64,000 bases of DNA from Dipetalonema caudispina (lineage: Eukaryota; Nematoda; Chromadorea; Rhabditida; Onchocercidae). How positions within the stretch are numbered: position 1 is the stretch's first letter; every line of letters starts with the position of its first letter. Positions 51,579-64,000 of the stretch are shown here, piece by piece. The DNA lies in the NCBI GenBank assembly GCA_013365325.1, contig JABVXV010000014.1, forward strand, positions 124,001 to 188,000, read 5' to 3'. Both the position numbers and the translations under genes were made by a program. The notes beneath the pieces were generated by a model that worked only from the letters and a program-made list of their open reading frames with translations, was not told the DNA's origin and made no database searches.

Positions 51579-54500
51579 TTACTTCATTTGGCTTGAAGCT
51601 TCATCCGATGAATGCATTCGTCTGACCAAAACATTATTCAGGATTATGATACATTCTTCCAAGCAGCAGATATCAGATAATGTCATAAATTGTTCCTGAT
51701 AACGATGCACACGAAATACACCTTCTTCAGCGCTACTTACATCTGTAGATCCAGAAATAATATCAAAATTTAGTTAAAGATATGATGCAAATAACAAACT
51801 CGTTATAAGGATAGTAAAATAGAATGTGAATTACTCAATGATATTGCAAATCATCTTTAGGAAATTAATAAATCAAATGACGGAGAAAAATTTGCATATA
51901 ATTCGAAATTGAAATGTCTGTCCTGTTATGCCATTATTAGAAATATACTAACAATCAAGAAATCTCCATTCGCTATTCGATCTGATATTTGAATTTGAAT
52001 AATCCATTATAAGTTTTTGGATTTTTTGTCGTACTACATCCAATTCAGCTTCTGCATCTACATAAATTTTACCAATTTCTACAGCTGTAAAAAAGTTTAT
52101 TATTTAAATAAAGTTAGAATTTTTTTGAAGGATTTAAACTTCTTATAACTTCATTTTTGACTTACTAATGATGTTAAATATGGTTTTCATAACTTTGGAT
52201 GCTTCTACATTGTAATCTACATACTGATATATATTCCATCCAAACTAGGAACTTTTCCCAAAAACCTTAGGAAGAAAGTTAGAAATTTAATTAAGAAACC
52301 TGTCGAAATTATTCATATTAAATGCAATTATGACAAATAATATTATTTTCGATAAGTCAAAATTTTACTTTCACATAAAAATTGAAACTAATGAAAAGAA
52401 ATATTATCAATAAATCCTATATTAATTACCAGCTATTTTAAGCCGTTCCAAATTATCTCGATTAGCATTATAATCGATAGATGTGGTCAATAGTACAGGT
52501 AATAAATAGGAGCCTATTAGAATTGATGGCATTTGGTTATTACTGTTAATTTGTTGTTGTTTGGATATTTTCCATTGCTTCTTAAGATTTCCTGGCATAT
52601 AATTTGATTTCTTTTCACGACGTAACATAGGTACCTATAATATCGATATTTAAATTAATTTTTGTATTTAAAGAATTTAAATTAATTATACTGTTAAATT
52701 ATAATAGATAGAAATAGAAGAAAAGAATTGAAAGAGGAAAATAATTAAAATAAAATTGATTGTTAAAGCAAAAGAAAAAAAAAAAAGAAATGAAGAATAA
52801 TAAGAATAAAAAAGGATGAATTGATGTTTTAAAATTTGCAAATAAAATTTCAATCAACCTGGCTATGAAAAGTAATTTCGATGGTACTCGGTGCTAGAAG
52901 ACATGGTTCACCATCGACTTGCATTGGTATTGCTTTGCTTGTTGTGATACGAGCATGAGAGCATTGTGCTATTCGTTCACCTTTACCACCCATTTGTAAG
53001 GCAGCCTAAATGTTGTAAAATTGAAAGTAAATATGTGGTAAAATTAAAAAGAATATGTATAGTTTGTAATTAATAACAATGAACTTAATAACAATGTACT
53101 TTTAATGATTGATTTTAAGATCTAATATTTCAAGAAATTTTTTAATTTTTTTTAAATTAAAATTCCAAAAAAAAAAAAAAAAAAAAAAGTGAAAAAATAT
53201 ACAAGCGTAGCAGTTGTGAAACCAAGAACTTCTAATTTGCCATCACAGCTAGATGATGGTCGATATTTGTCATCATCATCATTGCTCCATGGAACAGTTC
53301 CACCCGCATAATATGTTATATTAAGGAATAATATGCAATGAAATTTAAATTCTTTAATTTTTGAAGTTAAATCAATTCCATCGCACTGAAATTCATGTAA
53401 AAATAATATGTATTTTTATTAAAAAAGGTCAAAAACTTTTTTTTAAAGAAGGTTAAAAATAATTTGATATAAATTTTATTTCAAATAAATAACAATTTTA
53501 GAATAGCAAATGCATAACTATTACCTCAAGAGTAATGTATTCATGGAGAAGTTTCCAGGTTCGTTTGAACAAATCAATGGTACCTAATCCACCATATGCT
53601 ATTCGATTTTTTAATCTACTATTTAGCATTTGTGGATTTGCACCTGAAAGCATACAAATTCTTCAAAATTTAATTAAACAAAAGGAATAATTATTGATAA
53701 TTAATACGGTAATATTTTTAAAATGTTGCCCCATTTCTTTCCTTTGAAAATTAAAGAAATTTAAAAAAGAAGAAAAAAAAAAGAGAGATAAATTTAAACG
53801 AACTTCTAGAATGATGAAATTGTAAAGCTACATGAGCATCTGCACCAATGCTATAATAATTATTCATCACCGTTAGTGTTAAAACATTCTGTGCAGCTTT
53901 ATCCATTTCATCTGTTTGTATATTTGACATTTGCAAATTAGCTTCCACATTAATATTCCACCTATAATTTCTGTTTAAGTATTTCAAAAGAATGCAAATT
54001 TAAATAATTTAATCAGATTCAGTAAATCTTTTTTTTTTTTTTTTTGGTAAAAAGCAAGAAATGATTTTACTCTAATTTTCATATTCAAATCTTTAATGAT
54101 CGATTATCTTCGCAATTTTTTAATTTCCATTTCTAGACTGTAAAATAACTGACCTGTCAAGATATGTGATGGATGTTTCATGAATAACAGCATTTAGAAT
54201 TTCTGCCAGTGGTTCATCACTAAACGAACCACCCCAACCAAGACATCTAAATAATTGAATGCGAATTAAATTAATTAAAAATTACAACAATTAAAATGAA
54301 CCAAACTAAGCAAACTAAATTTAAATAATTAACAGAATGAATTTAGTAAAAATATATGGTTTCATTTCCACATATAATTATTAACAGAAGCATTAGAAAA
54401 TAATTACCTGGCCAAATCATTGCCAGTGCCTAGAGGAACAATACCAATTGGTGGATATTTTGTCCAGTTCATCTGAAATTAATATTCAATAGAAGTTTTA

Positions 54501-57500
54501 AAATGTAAATAAAGAAAGATGCCATTTAAAATGTTAAACCAAAAGAAGCTTAAACAGCAAGGTAAAATAAAAAAAAAAGAAATTCATGCTGAATGATTGT
54601 ATCGCATTTTAATAATAATTGTTGAAAAAAACTTTATGTTATTTCTAGTTTGTAAAAAAAAAAATTTGCCAAATTGTAAAGCAAACTCTGTCAAGGGCAC
54701 TTAAAATCCATCCAACGGTACCATCACCACCGCATACGAGTAATCGTAAATTGGATGCCACTTTTTTAAACATACTAAGTCTGAAGTACATTTTTTAAAA
54801 TTAATTTCAAGCTATTACAATATCTGAAAAAGTTTCAAAATAACAGTAAGAAAGATGAATGGATATAATGAATGGATGTAATTTTTGGTTTTTTTTTTTT
54901 TTTTAATATTATTTCTGCATAAAGTATTAATTTATGAATTATTATTATAGCTTCCTGATAAAAGTATTTACCCAAATTCAGGTCCTTTCATTGCAGTAAT
55001 ATCGAATACCTGACGTGGATTCAGAAGCCAACAAAATGTGTGTAACAACTTGGAACCTTTATTACCACCTGATTTCGGATTTACAAATACAAGCAATGGT
55101 TGACTTGGAAGCCATGTACCATCATCCAATGGTACTGGTCGTATCCTAAACTGCCTGCGCTGAAATAATGAAACTTCAGATAACTAACGATCTTTGAATT
55201 CCCAAAAAGAACAAAAATTACATATAAGATATGCTTATAAAGCTAAGCATAAATTTTTTTTTGTTATGTAAATCACTAATATATTTGATAAGTTTGATAT
55301 TTGAAACATATATAATTATAATCAGAATGATTCAGACTTTTCTTTTTTTTGCAATTTTCTTTCTTTTTTTTGTTTGGGTTTGATTTGAGTACTGAATCCA
55401 TGTTGGTGGCATGATCACTTCTTTTAAATTACCACGATCGCATGATTTCTCAAAATACTGCGATGAGAAGCATTCCATCTTGTTATGATATGATCGCTTA
55501 CACCACGAACAAGTGATTGCGATCACTTCCTGTAATTAAATTCACTTCCTAACTATCTTCTTATTAATTACTTAAATTTCAAAGAAATTTCCTATGATCC
55601 ATTTTTTCAACAATCATCCTATTATGCTATTTTCCCTTCATATTACTTTTTGCTATTTTCTCTCATACTTTTAACCATCTATGGAAAAAAAATTAATTGA
55701 ATTCAAAATTAACTTTCTATCTTTTCCTACATTTGAACATATCAAAATTACACCTTGCAACAGCAACTAAGCATTCATCATTAAAACAGACTATGAAATG
55801 ACGAAGACTAAATCACTTTATATCCAACATAAAGAAGTCATATAAATAAGCATCATCTTATTTGAAAATCTTTTACTGCGATTGCTAATTAAATAATTAA
55901 ATAACTTCATTTACTATCTTAAATTTAATAATTTAATTTATGTCTTCAGCAAAAATTAAATCGAATTATAAAGCAAAGCTTCTAACCTATCCTCTGAAGA
56001 TACTATCAATCTTTTTATGTTATACGTTACAATAATTAGTTATATTATATCATTCCGTTTCAATTTCTAGTATTTGTCTACTTATTGAACATCATAACTT
56101 TTTTATAAAGAATCACAACTTAAGAATTCATACTAATTTATTCAAGTTTTTTTCTTTTTTTCTAAAAAAAATGATGGACAAAGTTCACATTTACCTTATC
56201 ATGGAAAATTTTTTGCTGAAATGATTTACTGCAATGTTGACATCGTCCTTCCTGTTTCCATTTATGTAGCCAATGATGACCATTTAGTGATTCGTCCATC
56301 AAACTGCTACTTAAAGCAATTTGCTTCTTTGCTGCATTTTCTTCTTGATATGTTATTTTGCATTTCACGTATAACTAAAATGGAAAGAATACGATCTTGC
56401 ATAGATCTTTCAAATTGAAATTTTATGAATAAATATGCAAACGTATAAGTGAATAGATTTTCTACCATTTTTTTCATCATTGATGAGCTTTAAAAGGTTA
56501 TTTGAGATAGAAAATTCTGATGAAGAAAATTTAGTAAAATTATTGGTGAACTTCTAGTCCTGGTAGAAATTAACCTGTCGTAAAATTGGTAAGCATGCTG
56601 TATGTACCACAATATGACATGCAGCACAACTTCGTTTTCCACCAATTTTTTGACACTCTCGTTCACCTACAAACATTGTATGATCATTTTTGAAACTATT
56701 AATTCGGTTCAGTATAACCATCGTTTCGGCATAGATTTCAAAAAAAAAAAAAAATAATAACTTTGAAATGGATTTATCATTAGAATAGCTTTTTCTGATC
56801 AACTGAAAACGAAGAGTGTGGTAAAATTCCCATCCATAACATATAATTTTATAAATCATATGGAATGATATCACAAATTTTCTTCGGAAATCTATAAAAA
56901 AAAAAAAGAAAAAAGAAAAGAAGGAATCAACCGTTCAACTGTTTCAAACTTTTAAATAAATGAAATTTCACTGACCAACATAACATTCGGTATCACGTGA
57001 TGAACTGCTTGCCATGGTACTTGGTCCTGATAATGATACCCAAATGTGCTCATCAGCATGAATCTAGAATGATGAAATATTTTAAGACTTCTTTCATTAT
57101 CTCATTTGCAAACGAAAAATAAAATGCAACTTCAAATTAATTCCAAATAATACTTTTCTTTGGTTAATTTTTAATTATAATTAAAAAATGTATTCAATTA
57201 TTTTGAACAATTTGAATTGAAAAAAGCTCCAATCAATAGTATGCTAATCTTGCATCATATCTGTATCATTCATATCATTTAATTAACCTTATGATCGAAC
57301 CAATAATTCTTCGTACGATGCTTACATAATGCCATCGTGGTACCATATAATTGAGATGAATGTACATCTACTAATCGTTTAGCTACTGTTGATTTAGCTA
57401 ATGCACGCCTATATCAAATTCAAACGATTAGTACAGTTATTCTTTTTCATAAAATAAAGGAAAATTTTTTGTTACATTTAAAATTTAATAAAAAAAAAAG

Positions 57501-60500
57501 AAAAAAATATAATTATTATTTTGCTATACAGCAAAATTTTTTTAAGAAAAGATTTTTAATTTTTAATTTTTAAGCAAATTTCAATTTTTATGCAAAATTG
57601 TTCAGTTAGACTTTTTTTTTATGAATAAAAAAAATTTTTCCATAGTTAATAAATCATAATTTGAAAAAGTGAATTGTTGAAAGTGTTCCTGCTACAAATG
57701 GTAAATTGTATTCATTCATGTAAAATATGTAATCTTTGTATGGTTACAAATAATTAATTCTTAATTATCATTAATTATTAATCAAAAATTTGATGAATAC
57801 TTATGATAACCTTGAAATGTTACTCTCAAAAATCTTTTAATGATTGATTTACCATCCATGTAATTAGTGCCTGATTAATAATTTTATCTCTTTGTATGAA
57901 ACAATTATTGGGAAGAAAATTTTAACGAATTAAAAAATATTTCCATTGATTATCATGAATGTACTGAATTACACATCAATTAATACGAAGGCAAATGATA
58001 TGTTTTATCAGTTCTAAGAAGTTTTTCTTCTTTTATTAATTTTATAAAGATTTTAAACCAATAAAATGATTCTTTTTTAATCAGTTTTAAGTAAAGAAAC
58101 AAAAAAAAAAAAAAAAAAAAAAAAACTGGAATATATGCTTGTAAAATTGAAAGAAGCAATTTTAATCCTACCTGAAACTCAAAAAATTAACTCCCAACAA
58201 TTTATTTTCGTATTCTGAAATACGAAGAAAAACTAAGCTAATACATTAAATGCATCCGGAATTAAGTATTTGAAGTTTCACAGAAGACTTGCTAGAAGTT
58301 TGGTAGTGGATTGGATATTTTTACATTTTTTGGAATAAAAATTGTTTAGAAGTTAAAAAATTTTATGAAATTTTTCATGATTTTTTTCATCACCTTTAAA
58401 CTTTCATAAAAAAATTTGTATTGCAACAATCTTATTGCTATTCTTTAAATGGATATATATGAAATTTTGAAAACAAAAAGAAAAAAAAAAAAAAAGACCT
58501 ATGATTACGAGGAAGTATTTTCATTCATTAGTGAATATGCTAGATAAATATATTAATTAGATCGAAATATACCAAATAAATGAATGTAAATAGTTCCATT
58601 ACTTCACATTTTTAAATTTATAATTATTTGTCTTTCTGCTTCATCAAGCATAAAGCTGATAATCAGTCTATTATGAAGGGAAAAAAAAAACTTTTTTTTC
58701 TTTGAATCATTTAAATATTTTTTGGTCAAGTAAAGAAAATATACATTTCTCTCTTCGTTCTAAGAAAATTTCAGAGGATTTAAACGGTGGAAGTTGCACA
58801 AATGTTTTGAAACAAATGCAAGTATCATTGATTTGTTATAACAAAACGAAATAAAAAAATGCGTAATAAGTAATAAGTAAAAATGTTAAGATAGAAAAAA
58901 ATAACAACAACAACAATAAGTTTTAATCATTTTTAATCGATCAGATTTGTCAATTTTAAAAAATTTTAACATATCACACTTTAATTACTTTGATAATCAA
59001 CTTTAATTCTCGCATTAACAACATACATTTTAAAAAGTAATGTTAAAAAGTCTTTACAATTTACATTAGTTCTTTCATATTCTTACATGTATGATAATTT
59101 TGCAGAAAGTGTTTTATATTATCATCAGTTATTGAAAATTGCTAGGCTCAAACATTTTCTTTAAATCTGGCTCATTTAATAAATTGAATTAGAAAAAAAA
59201 AAAAATACGCTTCTTATAAGTAATCTTTAGTGAAAATGTATATGAGCTAGAGACAAATATTGTTATTTCTATATTTATAAATAAATGTAGCTACAGATGT
59301 TATATCTATCATTAATTACATTATCTTAATAAATGAAAATATTTGTTAGAAATGTTTCATACCATCATTTTTAGCTCATATTTAAGAAAATAATGAAAAA
59401 GCATTTAAAAAAAAAAAAAAAGGAAGACTCAATGCTAGAATACTTATGAATCTATATTTAAGTATTTAAGTAATTACTTACTCAAGTATTAATTGCCTTC
59501 TTTTTTTTTTGAATTAGCAATCTCAATTTTCTAATCAAATAAACTTTTCTCACTCTTCAACATCAACATTTTTTAATCACTTAGAATTTTTCTCTTATAT
59601 TTTCACCTTTATTTTGATTTGGTTGGTACTTAATTTACATCTTAACAATTTCTTTTTCCTTCATTCAATTCGTTCTATTTTGAATTTAACGTCCACTTAA
59701 TCCAATTCTTATTGTCATTATCGCTTATTTTAATAAATATTCCAGTCTATGACGTCAATAATTCATAAATTTTGTTTCATTATTGTTAATTCTTTTTTTA
59801 TCTATTTCTTAGCAATATAATTCCGTTAAGCAAATCAATTTTTGCTGCTGCATTTTGAAATTTATACGATTTCATCTTTTAATGACAAAATTTTTCTGAA
59901 TTATTTGGCAAGAAAAATGTTTGTATTTTTTGGAACATTTAGTGACCAATGAAGGCTTTTCATATTCTTTATTGAATTCTAAAATTTTCGTCATTATCGA
60001 AAGAGAAAAAAAGTTTTTGAAATATTGATAAGCTTTGATGAATTAATCCTCAGATGTCAGGAATTAGTTAGTGAAATTGAAAATTAACAATCAAATGTTG
60101 AATTTGTAGAAAATTCTGATATGAAAAGACGGATTGCAATTTTTTAGCAGAAAAGCATTCTGAATGAATGTATAAAAATCAATCAGCAAAAAAAAAAAAA
60201 AAAAAAAAGAAAATTAAATGAAACGAATTAAACCAGAGTGAAAAGAAATCGAATGAATTGAATGGGAATAAAATAGTTTATAGAAAAATTATGATAGAAT
60301 GTGAGTGAATTGAAAAAAAAAAAAAAAATTGAACAAAAAAATGAAATAGAACAGGATGAATTATATAATAGAATTGCATTAAATTGAGTGTAAGATCAAT
60401 GAAGGAAACCAAAAACTTCGACAAAATAATTAATGATAAATCTATATCCTCAAAAAGTTCCAACAAATGAATGTACTAATAAAGTTAATGATATTTTTGA

Positions 60501-62404
60501 AAAAGAAAAAAAAAAGAAGAAACAAAATATCATAAATTTCTCAGCTGAATTTCACAAAAATTTCTAGGCAAAATTGATGCAAAGTACAATTTATTAAATT
60601 TAAGGACAATTCATAAGACCCCGTTGTTATTTTTTTTTTTTTTTTTTTTTTTTGATAAATCTAATCTGAATCAGAATTTGTTAAATGGCAAAAGATGATA
60701 AATTGTCTTGATCCGACGAAAATTGGAAAATTTAAAATTAATGCTAGAAATGATAAGAATCGTAAATTTAATGATACAGCAAAAATATTCCGATGAGAGT
60801 TCGAATTAAATATTAATCGTAAGCTAACGATGAGTAGGATGGGATAAATTTAATTTAGTAAAGTTATGGTGAAAAAAAAAGTGGAAGCAGTAAAAAAATT
60901 TTTCCACGATTTATTCCTTTCATAATTTATGAGATATTTTCGTTCACACTCCTTCAAAAATATCCCTAATCCTCGAAACAATCTTAACTAATTCATAAGC
61001 TTTATATTAAGATCATTGAAAAGCAAAAATTTCACTAATCCTTTGTTTGCTGAATGTATCAATAAGCTACTTATTGTTAATTCATTTCAAAAACACAAAA
61101 CAATTCTATCATGAAACAGTTACAAAATCGGATCGATCAAAAATAGCTAAGATTTAATCAGCGTAACACGTAATATAGTAATATTAGTATCAATAATTTT
61201 AATCCAATAAGAGCATAATATTATCATATATTGCAATTAAATTCAAAAATAATTCTTTAATTTAGATAAGTGGACTTTTTAGTAAATTGTGACAGACATT
61301 TGATGATCGCTAAAAAAATATTATCATCATTTAATTAGTGAAATGAGGTGAGAAAATAAGATGATTGAAGCATGCGAAGAAATTTTTCCTTTTTATTTTT
61401 TTTTTTATTTTTTTCCACATTTTCTGGGTAAATTTCATCAAATTTCCCTTTGAATAACTTAATTACAAAGATATTTAATTCTGCAAACTTTGTTAAAAAA
61501 TGATACGGTTGGTTTGATTTTTTTTCCCCAAATAATAATTAATCTTAGCAGAATGTCTCGAATAATTTAAATAATAATAAACAAGAAATTGAAAGAATCA
61601 AAAATCACTTATTGATAACGCGAACGCTGTCGTGAAGTGATACTTTGGAGCTGATATACTGTTTGGAATCAGTTAAATGTATGCTAGGTCTATCGGAACT
61701 GGACCATAATCGAATCCCATTCTCCAACCTAAGTTTACGTTCACGTAACGATGCATCAATGAGACAATGGAAGCAATTCAAACCAGTATGCGATGAGTTA
61801 GAATATCTGATATTAACAGGTAATGAGAGGATACTTTTATCCTGCGAATCATGTCCATGTTGTAAAACTTGCATCCTTCGATGTTCATCCAGGTCAAAAG
61901 ATAATGATGAACCTAACGGCCTTTTTGTCATCTTTTTCTGCATTTTTTCGAAATGTTTCACAAAAAATGAAACAAGCAGATGAGGTCGTACATCATGCTT
62001 CATCCTTGAATTTGTTTCATTGATCCCGCAGATATCCGAATTAGCAGTAACAATATTGCTATCGGGTGAAATACCGGGAAGATCAATTGCTTCAGCTCGG
62101 ATTAGCATTGGTTTCTTTTGTGTTTTAGATGATGATGATAAATTATCGATATAATCGGTGGAGAAATAATTCCGTGAAAGATTCACTTTAGAAGATGTGT
62201 CTATTAAGGATTTCGATTTTCCAATCATTTGCAAATTATTTGTCACGGAATGATCTGTATCAGTGGAAGTATCAATTTCTGTTTCTTCTATTTCAAAAGT
62301 TCTTCTTGAAGGTTTTGTAGAAATGTGACCCGAAATGATATAAGGTGTAGAGTATCGACGTTTTTCCATTCTTGATGATTCAATTTCCAATGTATCTAAT
62401 AGCA
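51579..62404 (-). CDS. Diacylglycerol kinase, zeta/iota type (about 1019 aa)
   Basis: Eighteen minus-strand exons: 62369 (ATG)-61609, 57408-57288, 57063-56976, 56666-56575, 56374-56195, 55529-55338, 55159-54972, 54780-54687, 54472-54408, 54246-54154, 53961-53804, 53643-53525, 53385-53203, 53005-52859, 52634-52430, 52244-52166, 52084-51953, 51742-51579. A Ser-rich leader (1-253) precedes two C1 domains (about 299-357 and 385-440), with [10 protein letters not shown] and [14 protein letters not shown] basic [11 protein letters not shown] patch (468-478) resembles the MARCKS-like nuclear signal of DGK-zeta. The catalytic domain has [17 protein letters not shown] (GGDGT 558-562) and GTGNDLAR (587-594), then the accessory domain with [10 protein letters not shown]. 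It phosphorylates diacylglycerol to phosphatidic acid. Exon 1 opens at a 3' splice site (62405), so earlier exons or trans-splicing are possible. C. elegans dgk-5 is a plausible orthologue. The 52430/52244 junction is out of phase by one base. No ankyrin repeats are present. Confidence 0.9.
57409..61608. other. Large first intron of the DGK gene
   Basis: About 4.2 kb, by far the longest intron in the kinase gene. It contains many A/T homopolymers (for example 58098-58124 and around 60631-60653). No coding exon was recognised. The exons on either side join in phase (AA plus G gives Lys), so none is required. Confidence 0.6.
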
Positions 62405-63151
62405 CTGCATAGATTTAATAAATATCGATAGGATGTCAAAAATTTGTTCTCATCGAGCAAGCAATCATTTTACATTTCATGCATGCATATAAATGAAGGA
62501 ATACCAACAAATCTGTATGATATAAAAAATTAGTCCCAATTAAATAATATTTATCAAATAGATCATTTATTATTGTAAATCGTAATTAAAAAAAAAACTA
62601 TAGGAATAATGAAAATTTAACGAATTTCAAAAAAAAAAAAAAACTAAAAATGCAAATGTATGAGTGATATTCTAACAGGAATGATAGCAATTGCTATAAA
62701 AAAAAAAAAAAAAAGGAAATTAAAGGAAAAAAAAGTGCTATCAATAGGATATAAGGAAGTATCTTAAATTATCACAAGTACATAGCAGAATTTATTTAAT
62801 CAAATGTTCCAATTATTTCTTAGAAGAAGCAATAATCGGATCAGAAAACGAGCAAAGATAGTACTGAATAATGCAATGCCGTACAGATTGTACAAATTGG
62901 TTAGGGTAAGAGGGAAGGTAGGAAAGAGGAATGAGTGTAAGAGGTGTTGAAATGCTACTGACAGACGATACCGATGATGATAGGATGGCATTGATATGAC
63001 ATAGCATAGCAATGGTGACAGAAGAATATAATATAGGAATGGAATAATGCAGAATAGAATAGGATAGAATAAGTAGTTGTTGTAGTATGAAAAAAATAAA
63101 TAAATAAATAACCAAGAATGGGATCGTTAGAATAGATGATAGTGGTTGATT

Positions 63152-63213
63152 ATGATGATAATGATAATGATGATGATGATGATGATGATAATAATAATAA
63201 TGATGATGATGAG
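63152..63213 (+). repeat. GAT/AAT trinucleotide repeat
   Basis: A run dominated by gat and aat triplets, with at least seven consecutive gat units near 63168-63188 and a second short gat run after an aat block. Confidence 0.9.
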
Positions 63214-63243
63214 GTGAATGATAGAGAAGAATGAAATGGAATG

Positions 63244-63272
63244 TTGGTTGGTTGGTTGATTGGTTGGGTGGT
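63244..63272 (+). repeat. GGTT-type G-rich repeat
   Basis: Six GG or GGG doublets or triplets separated mostly by TT (with one GATT spacer), a pattern that could form a two-tetrad G-quadruplex. Confidence 0.75.
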
Positions 63273-63279
63273 GCTAAGT

Positions 63280-63328
63280 GACAACGACGACGACGACAGC
63301 GACGATGACGATGACGATGACGATGACA
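63280..63328 (+). repeat. GAC/GAT trinucleotide repeat
   Basis: A run of gac triplets turning into alternating gac-gat. It is unusually GC-rich for this window and rich in CpG. Confidence 0.9.
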
Positions 63329-64000
63329 ATTGCACTCCTTTCATCTTAACTCATCATTACTATTTCCCCTCATATCTCATTTACTTTCTCTCATTATCAC
63401 ATCATTTTCTCCTTACTTTTACCTATTTCAAGGTGATTTTTGTATTTCCTGAATTACATCATTCTTTTTTATACTTAATTAATTAATCTATTAAACATAT
63501 TTGTATGTACTTCTGATGTGATGTGCTTTTTTTTTTTTTTTTTTTTTTTTTCACTAATATTCTAAATTGGCTACTGATTTCTTTATCAAATTGTCGAGAT
63601 GATCTAAATTCTCTTCGTTATTTCACTTCACATGTTAATAGCAATTGTTGTAGTGTTACAGTTTGTTACGGAAATTGACGTGAAGAAACGTGAATGAAGT
63701 GAGAATATATTTGTGATAACTAATTTGGATACAAAATTTCTCTTGCAAACTTAATAAAGGAATGTATATCTATGGGAAAATAACGATGATTTTATTTTGT
63801 ATTTCATAAAAGTTCAGAAACTTGTATTTTCGACATTTCATCATTCTATTGTCATTGTTTTTACCTTGACGAAATGTCAAAGTTCATTTTTAGTTTTTTT
63901 TTTTTTCACTTAGATTTGTAGTAGAAATGAAATTGAACTGGGAGTTTTAAATTGGAATTAATTTTTCTTTTCCAACATTTAATGCAGTGGAATTTCTTTC

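Larger units (their letters stand above)
62405..64000. other. Upstream flank of the DGK gene, low-complexity
   Basis: Contains the GAT/AAT and GAC/GAT triplet repeats, a GGTT run and homopolymers. No exon was recognised. The first recognised kinase exon begins at a 3' splice site (62405), so a noncoding or coding 5' exon could lie here or beyond the window. Confidence 0.5.

Noticed and set aside
61645..62023. Plus-strand frames of 66 and 112 codons
   Set aside because: Antisense to the first kinase exon, whose minus-strand frame is open over its full length and splices in phase to the C1 region.
63150..63344. Poly-Ser and poly-Asp frames
   Set aside because: Translations of the GAT/GAC triplet repeats; no start context, splice sites or homology.
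1..64000. tRNA, rRNA, SL-RNA genes, CRISPR arrays or intact transposons
   Set aside because: None was recognised on reading. Structured RNAs cannot be excluded without a covariance-model search (for example tRNAscan-SE or Infernal).

Overview
The window is nuclear DNA of a parasitic-type nematode, probably a filarial or other spirurid worm. This rests on strongly AT-rich, homopolymer-laden noncoding DNA, compact GT-AG genes with many small exons, SL-type 3' splice sites just before start codons, and gene families that are nematode-specific or nematode-expanded (cuticle collagens with an RxxR processing site, a cuticlin-like ZP protein, an MSP-domain protein, a DEG/ENaC channel). The species cannot be named from sequence alone.

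Layout, left to right. 1745-9106 (+): an eight-exon ZP-domain transmembrane protein of the cuticlin type, 370 aa. 11493-12834 (+): a J-domain membrane protein of DNAJC4 type, 169 aa. 13978-15265 (+): dynactin p24 (subunit 3), 176 aa. 17778-19483 (+): a decayed cuticle-collagen pseudogene. 21845-23511 (+): an intact paralogous collagen, 370 aa. 26069-28366 (-): a second intact paralogue, 402 aa, tail-to-tail with the first. 28367-40205: about 11.8 kb with no convincing gene. 40206-47304 (+): a 19-exon DEG/ENaC channel, 1023 aa, with an unusually large extracellular insertion. 47730-50025 (-): a REEP/TB2-DP1-like membrane protein fused to a C-terminal MSP domain, 404 aa, tail-to-tail with the channel. 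51579-62404 (-): a diacylglycerol kinase of zeta/iota type (about 1019 aa) that ends before the ankyrin repeats of its vertebrate relatives. 62405-64000: low-complexity repeats.

Exon models were assembled by hand. For every gene except the kinase, all exon phases join in frame from ATG to stop. The kinase has one unresolved one-base phase conflict between its 15th and 16th exons. The genes do not form one pathway. The left half is rich in cuticle and extracellular-matrix functions (the ZP protein and three collagens); the right half holds membrane excitability, ER-membrane and lipid-signalling functions. The most interesting items are the REEP-MSP fusion, the enlarged DEG/ENaC ectodomain with an altered N-terminal HG motif, the ankyrin-less DGK and the collagen pseudogene, which still aligns with its neighbours over much of its length.
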